A stretch of 64,000 bases of DNA from Zoogloea sp. (lineage in GTDB: Bacteria > Pseudomonadota > Gammaproteobacteria > Burkholderiales > Rhodocyclaceae), in NCBI RefSeq assembly GCF_028689785.1, contig NZ_JAQVCN010000019.1:1-64000 (forward strand), given 5' to 3'. Below, piece by piece: positions 6,708 to 13,983 of the stretch (position 1 is its first letter; every line of letters starts with the position of its first letter). The translations under genes were made by a program, and so were the position numbers. Under the pieces are notes generated by a model, which saw only the letters and a program-made list of their open reading frames with translations, did not search any database and was not told the DNA's origin.

Positions 6708-8681
6708 ATGCATACCTTCGAGCTCGTTCTTGTTCTCCTTGCCGGCGCTGTGCTGGTGGTGGGGATCTTCCGCTCTCTCAATCTTCCGCCGGTCCTGGGC
6801 TACCTGATGGTGGGGGCTGCCGTCGGCCCTCACGCGATGAATCTCATGCCCGACACGGGCGGCGCCCGTTACCTGGCGGAGTTCGGGGTGGTCTTCCTGA
6901 TGTTCACCATCGGGCTGGAGTTTTCTCTGCCGCGGCTCTACAGCATGAAGCGCATCGTCTTCGGGCTGGGGGCGATGCAGGTGCTGGGTTGCGTGCTGTT
7001 CGTCACTCTGGTCGGCGGTGTGGCCGGCCTGGGCTGGGGGCCGAGCTTTGCGCTGGGGGGCACGCTGGCCATGTCGTCCACGGCCATTCTCTCCAAGCTG
7101 CTGTCCGACCGCCTGGAGCTGGATTCAAAGCACGGCCGCGAGACCATCGGCGTGCTGTTGTTCCAGGATCTGGCGGTGGTGCCCTTGCTGATCCTCATCC
7201 CGGCCCTGTCCAAGCCCGCCGACGAAATGCTCACCACCCTGGCCCTGGCCACCGTGAAGGCGGTGGTGATGCTGGGCCTGGTGCTCTTTCTGGGCCAGAA
7301 GATCATGCGCCGCTGGTTCTTTCAGGTGGCGCGCCAGCGCTCGGCCGAGTTTTTCATGCTCAACGTGCTCTTCATCACCCTGGGCCTGGCATGGCTGACG
7401 GAGATTGCCGGCCTGTCGATGGCGCTGGGGGCTTTCCTGGCCGGCATGCTGATCTCCGAAACCGAGTACCGCTATCACGTGGAGGAGGACATCAAACCTT
7501 TCCGCGATGTGCTGCTGGGGTTGTTTTTCGTGACGGTGGGGATGTTCCTGGACGTGGGGCAGATCATTGTCAGCCTGCCCGCCGTGATGGCCATGCTGGG
7601 GGCCTTGCTGGTAGGCAAGTTCCTGCTGGTGGGGGCGGCGTCGCGCCTGATGGGCAGCCCCCAGGGCACGGCGGCGCGGACCGGCCTGTGGCTGTGCGCG
7701 GGGGGGGAGTTCGGTTTTGTGTTGCTGAGCCAGATCGACGCGGCCAGTCTGCTGCCGCCGGCTCTGTCACAGGTGGTGGTGGCGGCCCTGGTGCTGTCCA
7801 TGCTGCTGGCGCCGCTGGTCGTGCAGTACAGTGAAAAGCTGGTGCTGCGCCTGGTGCCGTCCGAGTGGATGAGCCGATCCCTGCAGCTCACCAACATCGC
7901 CACCCAGTCCATGTTCGTGGACAAGCACGCCATCCTGTGCGGCTTCGGCCGTAACGGGCAGTACCTGGGCCGGATGCTGGAGCAGGAGGGCATCACCTAT
8001 ATCGCCCTCGATCTGGACCCGGAGCGGGTGCGTGAGGCTGCGGCGGCTGGCGAGACGGTGGTGTTTGGTGATGCTGCCAAGCGTGAAACCCTGATGGCGG
8101 CAGGTATCAACCGGGCGTCGGTGGTGGTGGTGACCTATGCCGACACCGATGCCGCCCTGCGCGCCATGAGTCAGATCCGCGCCTGCCGGCCGGACGTGCC
8201 GGTGGTGGTGCGCACGGCCGATGAGGTGGACCTGGACAAGCTGCGCCAGGCCGGCGCCGCCGAGGTGGTGCCCGAGGCGGTGGAGTCGTCGCTGATGCTC
8301 GCGTCCCACGCCCTGGCACTGCTGGGGGTGCCCATGCCGCGCATCCTCAAGCGCATCCGAGAAGTGCGCGCTGAGCGCTATCACTTGCTGCGGGGGCTGT
8401 ACCGGGGTGGCGAGCACCTGCACGAAGAGGTGATTGAAGAGCGTCAGCAGGCCCGCCTGCATTCCGTGGTGATGGCCGTCGGCGCCCATGCCATCGGCCA
8501 TAGCCTTGAAGAACTGCGCCTGCGCGAGACCGGTGTCGAAGTCAGTGCCGTCCGCCGCCAGCGCATCCGCGTCGTAGACCCCATCCCGGAAACCCGCATC
8601 GAGCTGGACGACGTGCTCGTTCTCCTCGGCACCCCCACCCAGCTCGCCTCCGCCGAAACCCGTTTGTTCAAAGGCCTGTAA
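6708..8681 (+). CDS. Kef-type monovalent cation:proton antiporter (CPA2) with TrkA-N/TrkA-C domains
   Basis: A 657-aa inner-membrane protein. Residues 1-380 form the Na/H-exchanger-type membrane domain with about 12 helices (for example VLGYLMVGAAVGPHAM, MFTIGLEFSLPRLYSMK). Then comes a RCK/TrkA-N nucleotide-binding domain with the Rossmann motif AILCGFGRNGQYLGRMLEQ, and a C-terminal TrkA-C domain (LRLRETGVEVSAVRRQRIRV). This is the KefB/KefC layout: K+ efflux gated by a cytosolic ligand. No KefF/KefG-type ancillary gene is adjacent. A specific kefB or kefC assignment is not possible from sequence alone. Confidence 0.88.
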   Translation: MHTFELVLVLLAGAVLVVGIFRSLNLPPVLGYLMVGAAVGPHAMNLMPDTGGARYLAEFGVVFLMFTIGLEFSLPRLYSMKRIVFGLGAMQVLGCVLFVTLVGGVAGLGWGPSFALGGTLAMSSTAILSKLLSDRLELDSKHGRETIGVLLFQDLAVVPLLILIPALSKPADEMLTTLALATVKAVVMLGLVLFLGQKIMRRWFFQVARQRSAEFFMLNVLFITLGLAWLTEIAGLSMALGAFLAGMLISETEYRYHVEEDIKPFRDVLLGLFFVTVGMFLDVGQIIVSLPAVMAMLGALLVGKFLLVGAASRLMGSPQGTAARTGLWLCAGGEFGFVLLSQIDAASLLPPALSQVVVAALVLSMLLAPLVVQYSEKLVLRLVPSEWMSRSLQLTNIATQSMFVDKHAILCGFGRNGQYLGRMLEQEGITYIALDLDPERVREAAAAGETVVFGDAAKRETLMAAGINRASVVVVTYADTDAALRAMSQIRACRPDVPVVVRTADEVDLDKLRQAGAAEVVPEAVESSLMLASHALALLGVPMPRILKRIREVRAERYHLLRGLYRGGEHLHEEVIEERQQARLHSVVMAVGAHAIGHSLEELRLRETGVEVSAVRRQRIRVVDPIPETRIELDDVLVLLGTPTQLASAETRLFKGL

Positions 8682-8702
8682 GGGCGATCCGTTGGGGCGA
8701 TG

Positions 8703-8760
8703 TGTAGGAGCGACTTACTTTAGTTAGGGGCGACTTGTGGGCGACTTCAGTCGCCCCTAC
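8703..8760. repeat. REP-like GGGGCGACTTCAGTCGCC repeat, degenerate tandem copy
   Basis: The stretch begins GTAGGAGCGACTT, repeats TAGGGGCGACTT, then has the full hairpin GGGCGACTTCAGTCGCCC and closes CCTAC. It sits between the convergent antiporter and pilin-like genes, so it may act as a two-way transcript end. Related copies are at 16166, 26278 and 29190-29276. Confidence 0.75.
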
Positions 8761-8773
8761 TGGCGCACCTGCG

Positions 8774-9430
8774 TCAGAACGCTGCGCACACGGTATAGAT
8801 GCCGCTATCCACCAGGTCGGCCGGGTTGATGGCGGTGCCGTTGGGGGCACCGCCGGGGAGCAGGCGGACGGAGCCGCTGGCGGGGAGACCGTCGTCCATG
8901 GCGATGTCGATCTGGCGGGCGAAGTTGCCGGCGAGGTTGTCCTGACAGATGAAGAAGGTGCCGGCCCAGGCGGTGATGGGCGGGGTGCCGGTGATGCCGA
9001 TGCGGCCGCCGACGGCGTTGCGGGGAAGCCAGTCCTGGAGGGTGACGCCTTCTGTGATGGGGCTGCGCCCATCGCCCGTGGCGAGATTGGCCAGGCGCAC
9101 GTGCTGCCAGAACAGAACGGATTCGTCGGTGGGTGTGGTGGAGTTCCAGTTGCCTTCGATGCGCCCGTTGCCCACGCTGCCCCCCGTGCTGGCGCGGAGG
9201 GCGCCGGTGAGGCGGTTGGCGACGCCCGGGTCGTCACCGGGCATGGCGCGGAAGCGGTCCTGGTAGCTGAAGACGTAGGTGGAGGTGGCGCGGAAGTCGC
9301 TGACCACGCTCTTTACCTTGGCGCTGTTGATGAGCTCCTGGCCTTTCAGTACGCCGCCGAGGAGCAGCCCTATGATGACCAGGACGACTGCGATTTCGAC
9401 CAGGGTGAAGCCGCGCTGCCGTGTCTGCAT
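8774..9430 (-). CDS. Type IV pilin / pseudopilin-like protein
   Basis: A 218-aa protein with a textbook class III prepilin leader: MQTRQRGFTLVEIAVVLVII, with cleavage expected after G and Phe+1, Glu+5. A hydrophobic helix GLLLGGVLKGQELINSAK follows. The remainder is not recognised beyond the general pilin fold. It includes two cysteines late in the chain (FICQDN and YTVCAAF) that could form the usual C-terminal disulfide loop. It is an orphan, with no pilus assembly genes beside it. The ATG at 9430 is chosen because the leader begins there. Confidence 0.75.
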   Translation of the reverse strand: MQTRQRGFTLVEIAVVLVIIGLLLGGVLKGQELINSAKVKSVVSDFRATSTYVFSYQDRFRAMPGDDPGVANRLTGALRASTGGSVGNGRIEGNWNSTTPTDESVLFWQHVRLANLATGDGRSPITEGVTLQDWLPRNAVGGRIGITGTPPITAWAGTFFICQDNLAGNFARQIDIAMDDGLPASGSVRLLPGGAPNGTAINPADLVDSGIYTVCAAF

Positions 9431-9492
9431 TTTTGACCCCAATGGAATATGTGTGGAGTGGATGTTAATGCATATGACATTTCGTGGCGCGT

Positions 9493-9525
9493 AAAAAAAC
9501 CCGCCTGGCCACCCGGTGAGCGGGG
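9493..9525 (-). terminator. Probable intrinsic terminator of the nadC-proximal unit
   Basis: Read on the minus strand, CCCGCTCACCGGGTGGCCAG is followed by GCGGG and seven Ts. The hairpin starts 15 bp past the stop codon of the 298-aa gene. Confidence 0.6.
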
Positions 9526-9539
9526 GCGGGGCGGGGGCT

Positions 9540-10436
9540 TCAGTGCAGGGTGTCGGGGCGCTCGGGAGTCTGGACGTCGAGCCACACGTCGCTGCCGTCC
9601 TCGCTTTCGCGGATCTGCAGGCCGAAGGTGGCAAAGGCCGCCTGCACGTCGCGGCGCAGGGGGATGTCGGCCAGTTCGCCCGGGCCGATGGCATGGCCGG
9701 CGGTCAGGTGCTGGGCGGTGGTGAGCCAGATGGGCGACAGGAAGGAGCCGGCGACGAGTTCGTGCATTTCGGCGCTGACGGCCTTGAGGGGCTGGCCGAG
9801 GCCGTCCAGGTAGCCTTGAACGTGGGCGACGGCCTGCATCAGGTGGGCGATGCGGCCGAGGCTCTTGGCAAACAGGTCGTCCAGGTCTTGCGCGGCGTAA
9901 TACAGGGTGATTTCTTCCTGCATGCCGTCGGGCAGGGCCTGGATGAGGGCCGCCAGGTGGTTGAGGAGGAGGTCGGAATCGGCCGGCACCGACCAGGCGC
10001 TGCGCCGGTTGATGTGGTATTCCTGCCACATGGCCGCCAGGATGGGGGCCAGGGCGCGGGCCAGGGGCGCGTCGTTGCTTTCGGGCACCGGGGCCCGGGA
10101 GTCGTGCAGACGCCAGCATTCCTTGTGCAGGTGGTGGATCAGGCGGGCGATTTCGGCGCCGTCGCCGGAGAGGATCTGCCACAACTTGCTGCCGTCGAAG
10201 AGCAGGGCCAGCCCGCCCTCGTCGGAGACGATGCGCGACAGGTGATCGGCACCCGCCGGGGTGACACCGAACCTTTGCTCGGTGGCGGCCAGGTCGTCAA
10301 CCACGAGGATGCGCGACAGGGCGGCGAGGTCCAGGTCTTCGTCGCGGGCCTGGATGCGTTCGAGCAGGGCTTCGAGCACCTGCCGGAGGGTGTGGGCGTT
10401 GGCGGTGGAGATGGGGCCGTCGAAGTCGATGTGCAT
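9540..10436 (-). CDS. Conserved-looking protein of unknown function
   Basis: A 298-aa soluble, acidic, helix-rich protein opening MHIDFDGPISTANAHTLRQV. There is no signal peptide or membrane segment. Notable parts are LRQVLEALLERIQARDEDLD, ILSGDGAEIARLIHHLHKEC and PIWLTTAQHLTAGHAIGPGE. I do not recognise a family. The frame is open upstream to 10628, but that part overlaps nadC and reads as shadow sequence. The ATG at 10436 leaves a 25-bp gap after nadC, so the two are probably co-transcribed and share the terminator at 9493. Confidence 0.7.
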   Translation of the reverse strand: MHIDFDGPISTANAHTLRQVLEALLERIQARDEDLDLAALSRILVVDDLAATEQRFGVTPAGADHLSRIVSDEGGLALLFDGSKLWQILSGDGAEIARLIHHLHKECWRLHDSRAPVPESNDAPLARALAPILAAMWQEYHINRRSAWSVPADSDLLLNHLAALIQALPDGMQEEITLYYAAQDLDDLFAKSLGRIAHLMQAVAHVQGYLDGLGQPLKAVSAEMHELVAGSFLSPIWLTTAQHLTAGHAIGPGELADIPLRRDVQAAFATFGLQIRESEDGSDVWLDVQTPERPDTLH

Positions 10437-10461
10437 GGTCGGGAGGGGCGTGCAGCAGGCT

Positions 10462-11310
10462 TTATTCTTCGACGTGGCGCAGGGACAGGTCGATGGCGCG
10501 GACGTCCTTGGTGAGGCTGCCGATGGAGATGCGATCAACGCCGGTTTCGGCGATGGCGCGCACCCGTTCGAGATTGACACCGCCGGAGGCTTCGAGCTCG
10601 GCGCGCCCCTTGTTGATGGCCACTGCATCGCGCATCTGGGCGAGATCCATGTTGTCGAGGAGGATCATCTTGGCGCCAGCGGTCAGGGCTTCCTCAAGCT
10701 GTTCGAGGTTCTCGACCTCGACTTCGATGAACACGTTGGACGGGGCGAAGGATTTGGCCTGCTCGATCACGGCCTTGATGCTGCCGGCGGCGATGATGTG
10801 GTTTTCCTTGATCAGGATTCCGTCGTAGAGGCCGATACGGTGGTTGGTGCCGCCGCCGACCTTGACCGCGTATTTTTGGGCCAGGCGCAGGCCGGGGAGG
10901 GTCTTGCGGGTGTCGACGATCTTGGCCTTGGTGCCGGCCACGGCTTGCACGAAGGTGGCGGTGAGGGTGGCGGTGCCGGAGAGCAGCTGCACGAAGTTGA
11001 GGGCGGTGCGTTCGGCGGTAAGCAGGGCGCGGGCGGAGGCGTCAACCTCACAGAGCAGCTGGCCGGGCTTGATGCGCTCGCCGTCGCGGGCGTGCCAGAT
11101 TACGGAGGCGTCGGGCTCCAGCGCGGCAAAGGCCGCGTCGAACCAAGCGGTGCCGCACAGTACGGCGTCTTCGCGGGTGATGACGCGGCCACGGGCATTG
11201 CGGCTGGCGGGCACGAGGCGGGCGGTGAGGTCGCCGGTGCCGATGTCTTCGGCCAGGGAGGCGGCCACGGAGCGCTGGACTTCAACGCGAAGCTGTTCTG
11301 CAAATTCCAT
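10462..11310 (-). CDS. nadC: Nicotinate-nucleotide pyrophosphorylase (quinolinate phosphoribosyltransferase)
   Basis: Converts quinolinate and PRPP to nicotinate mononucleotide in de novo NAD synthesis. The 282-aa length is normal. Motifs are EDIGTGDLTARLVP, TALNFVQLLSGTAT, VDTRKTLPGLRLAQKYAV, GGGTNHRIGLYDGILIKENH, IEVEVENLEQLEEAL, MILLDNM and the phosphate-binding SGGVNLERV. The start ATG at 11310 is divergent from the FMN glutamate-synthase-like gene, with 57 bp between them. nadA and nadB are not in the window. Confidence 0.95.
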   Translation of the reverse strand: MEFAEQLRVEVQRSVAASLAEDIGTGDLTARLVPASRNARGRVITREDAVLCGTAWFDAAFAALEPDASVIWHARDGERIKPGQLLCEVDASARALLTAERTALNFVQLLSGTATLTATFVQAVAGTKAKIVDTRKTLPGLRLAQKYAVKVGGGTNHRIGLYDGILIKENHIIAAGSIKAVIEQAKSFAPSNVFIEVEVENLEQLEEALTAGAKMILLDNMDLAQMRDAVAINKGRAELEASGGVNLERVRAIAETGVDRISIGSLTKDVRAIDLSLRHVEE

Positions 11311-11367
11311 CGGGAGTCACCTAAGATGTTACCGGCCTTGAATTCTAACACCGGGGGGGAAAGCGTC

Positions 11368-12882
11368 ATGACCACGATGATGGGCGTGCTGGAGGTGAGC
11401 CTGGGGGTGCTGATCGTGGTGCTGCTGGTGGGCGGCACGGTCTATTGGTATGTCCAGGACATCACCCAGAAGAAGCACGCCATTCTGCGCAATTACCCGC
11501 TGGTTGGCCATCTGCGCTACTTTTTCGAGCAGATGGGCGAGTACTTCCGGCAGTACTTCTTTCTCAATGACCGGGAGGAGATGCCCTTCAACCGGGCCAC
11601 CCGTGGCTGGGTGTATCGGCTGGCGAAGAATGAGGGCGGGGTGGTGGGGTTTGGCTCCACCTACGACCTGCATCACCCGGGGGCGCTGATCTTTGTGAAT
11701 GCCGGCTTTCCGGTGCTGGAAGAGGACCAGGCCCCCACACCGCCCCTGGCGATTGGCGACGGTCATGCGGAGCAGCCTTTTGTGGCCCGCTCCATCATCA
11801 ACATCAGTGGCATGAGCTACGGCGCCCTGTCGGGCCCGGCGGTGCTGGCGCTGTCAAAGGGAGCGGCCGAGGCGGGCTGCTGGATGAGCACTGGCGAGGG
11901 CGGGCTGGCGCCGGCTCACCTGGAGGGCGGCGCCGACATCATTCTGCAGATCGGCACTGCCAAGTACGGTGTGCGCGACGCCCAGGGGCAGCTGTCGGAC
12001 GAGCGCCTGCGGGAGCTGGCGGGCCATGCGGCGGTGAAGGCCTTTGAGATCAAGCTGTCCCAGGGGGCCAAGCCGGGCAAGGGTGGGGTGTTGCCGGCCA
12101 GCAAGGTGACGCCGGAGATCGCGGCGATCCGCGGCATTCCCGTGGGGGTCGATTCCATCAGCCCGAACCGCCACCGGGACATTGGCAACGTCAATGAGTT
12201 GCTCGACATGATCGTGCGGGTGCGCAGGGTGACGGGCAGGCCGGTGGGCATCAAGACGGCCATCGGCGGGCGGCGTTTCCTGCATGAGTTGTGTGAGGCG
12301 ATCCTGCGCCGGGGGCCCGATTCGGCCCCGGATTTCATCACCGTGGACGGGGGCGAGGGCGGCTCCGGTGCGGCGCCCCAGGCCTTGGCCGATCACATGG
12401 CCCTGTCCATTGATGAGGCCCTGCCGCGGGTTGTGGACACGCTGATTGAGTTCGGTCTGCGGGAGCGCATCCGGGTGATTGCTGCCGGCAAGCTGGTGAC
12501 CTCGGCCCGGGTGGCCTGGGCCCTGGCCTGCGGGGCGGATTTTGTGAATACGGCGCGGGGGTTCATGTTCTCCCTGGGATGCGTGCAGGCCATGCGCTGC
12601 CATCAGAACACCTGTCCGACCGGTATCACCACCCACAATCCAAAACTGCAGCGTGGCCTGGTGGTGGAGGAGAAGTACCTGCGGGTGGCCAACTATGCCC
12701 GTAACCTCAACAAGGAGGTCGATATGATCGCCCATGCCTGCGGGCTCCAGCATGCCCGGGAGTTCCGGCGGGAGCATGTGCGTCTGGTGCAGTCGGAAGG
12801 GCGCAGCGAGGCCTTCAACATGCTCTATCCCTATCCGGAACCCTTTGATGGCGCCCATGGCCGGCATGGCGGGCTGGTCTGA
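11368..12882 (+). CDS. FMN-binding glutamate synthase family protein (stand-alone GltB-like domain)
   Basis: A 504-aa protein made of one N-terminal transmembrane helix (about residues 7-28, VSLGVLIVVLLVGGTVYW) and the central FMN/Fe-S domain of glutamate synthase. Seen are NISGMSYGALSGPAVLALS, STGEGGLAPAHLEGGADII, a pattern resembling the GltB PGxGG site (AKPGKGGVLPASKV), VDGGEGGSGAAPQ, and the cysteine cluster CVQAMRCHQNTCPTGIT for a 3Fe-4S centre. The amidotransferase domain is missing, so classical glutamine-dependent activity is unlikely. The physiological reaction of this family is not settled. The ATG at 11368 places the membrane anchor at the N-terminus. Confidence 0.85.
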   Translation: MTTMMGVLEVSLGVLIVVLLVGGTVYWYVQDITQKKHAILRNYPLVGHLRYFFEQMGEYFRQYFFLNDREEMPFNRATRGWVYRLAKNEGGVVGFGSTYDLHHPGALIFVNAGFPVLEEDQAPTPPLAIGDGHAEQPFVARSIINISGMSYGALSGPAVLALSKGAAEAGCWMSTGEGGLAPAHLEGGADIILQIGTAKYGVRDAQGQLSDERLRELAGHAAVKAFEIKLSQGAKPGKGGVLPASKVTPEIAAIRGIPVGVDSISPNRHRDIGNVNELLDMIVRVRRVTGRPVGIKTAIGGRRFLHELCEAILRRGPDSAPDFITVDGGEGGSGAAPQALADHMALSIDEALPRVVDTLIEFGLRERIRVIAAGKLVTSARVAWALACGADFVNTARGFMFSLGCVQAMRCHQNTCPTGITTHNPKLQRGLVVEEKYLRVANYARNLNKEVDMIAHACGLQHAREFRREHVRLVQSEGRSEAFNMLYPYPEPFDGAHGRHGGLV

Positions 12883-13042
12883 GACGGCATTTCCTGCCGT
12901 TTGCACGCCCGGCCGTTGATCCATCCCTTGTGCGGCGCGGTCGGGGCGCCCGCTTGCCGGCGGCAGATTTTTCCGGATCCGGTGAGCGGGCACCCCCGGG
13001 CGCAGGCGCGCCGGGTCGGAGGGGGGCTTTTCGGCGAATCTG

Positions 13043-13078
13043 CTTAACTGGACTTTACCTGTCTTAACGCTTGTTAAC
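13043..13078. promoter_or_regulatory. Repeated CTTAAC/GTTAAC motifs upstream of the EF-hand gene
   Basis: CTTAAC occurs at 13043 and 13063 (20-bp period, two helical turns) and GTTAAC at 13073. All lie in an AT-richer patch of the 313-bp gap before the EF-hand gene. The regular spacing suggests a transcription-factor binding array, but the regulator is unknown. The rest of this gap shows no gene. Confidence 0.35.
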
Positions 13079-13195
13079 GGCAAGATCGCCGCTTTTCGGC
13101 CGCTAAATTGCTACATGAGAGGCTCGGAGGTATGCCTGCCTCCCGCCCCGGATGGACCGGCGGGTTTTCCGGTCAGTTCTGCAAAGGATCGCATC

Positions 13196-13885
13196 ATGGT
13201 CAGCAGTATCGGCAGTAACAGCGTGGCTTCCATGGCGAATGTGTCGCGCCACGACCCGAGCCGGATGGCGAGCAATATCTTTTCCAAGCTCGACACCAAG
13301 GGTCAGGGCTATATCGAGGCCAGTGACCTGCAATCGGCCTTGAGCCAGATCAGCAGCACATCGTCTGCCAGCACCGAGAGCGATAGCGCCGCCCTGTTCA
13401 AGGCGCTGGACGGGGACAGTGACGGCAAGGTGACGGAGAGTGAGTTTTCCAGCAGCATGCAGAAACTCGCCGATGCCCTGGATAGCCAGGCCTTCAGCAG
13501 CCGAATGGCGGGTGCCATGCCCCCGCCACCCCCGCCGCCTTCAGGGGGGGACGACGCGGGTTTTACCCAGGATGAGCTGAAGAGTCAGCTGGAGGAAATC
13601 GGCTCGACAGACAGCGCACGTTCGGAGCTGATCTCCAAGGTGGCAGATAACTTTGAAGCTGCCGATACCAACGGTGATGGCAAGGTGAGTGCTTCGGAGG
13701 CCATGGCCTATGAGCTGAAGACCGCCAATGACGGCAGCAGCGACAGCGCTACCGCGAGCACATCGTCCTCCTCCGGCACCCGCAACACCGAGGCCGTGCT
13801 GGCCCAGCGCCTGATGGAGCTGATGCGCGCCTACGGTGACGACGGCGAATCCAGGCGCAATTCCAGCGTCGCCGTGACCGCCTGA
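13196..13885 (+). CDS. EF-hand calcium-binding protein
   Basis: A 229-aa serine-rich protein with three clear EF-hand loops: DTKGQGYIEASD (residues 33-44), DGDSDGKVTESE (72-83) and DTNGDGKVSASE (157-168). A fourth degenerate site may lie near GFTQDELKSQ. A run of seven prolines (about residues 109-115) separates the two halves. The chain ends in a serine/threonine-rich tail. There is no signal peptide, so a cytoplasmic or non-classically exported Ca2+ sensor or buffer is possible. The ATG at 13196 has an AAAGGA ribosome site 7 nt upstream; the longer frame lacks one. Confidence 0.8.
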   Translation: MVSSIGSNSVASMANVSRHDPSRMASNIFSKLDTKGQGYIEASDLQSALSQISSTSSASTESDSAALFKALDGDSDGKVTESEFSSSMQKLADALDSQAFSSRMAGAMPPPPPPPSGGDDAGFTQDELKSQLEEIGSTDSARSELISKVADNFEAADTNGDGKVSASEAMAYELKTANDGSSDSATASTSSSSGTRNTEAVLAQRLMELMRAYGDDGESRRNSSVAVTA

Positions 13886-13983
13886 TCCCGGCTGCCCTGT
13901 CTGAAGGTGGTGGGAGCGCCCGGGCAAAGCCGCGGGGCCTCAAGGGGGCAGGTAATTTCAGGCCGAGGACAGCAGGTTCACGC

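Noticed and set aside
10437-10628. 64-codon extension of the 298-aa gene into nadC
   Set aside because: It overlaps nadC in another frame and has low-complexity Ser/Pro composition.
10261-11367. Upstream part of the open frame containing the FMN glutamate-synthase-like gene
   Set aside because: It is opposite nadC, and family homology starts only at the ATG at 11368.
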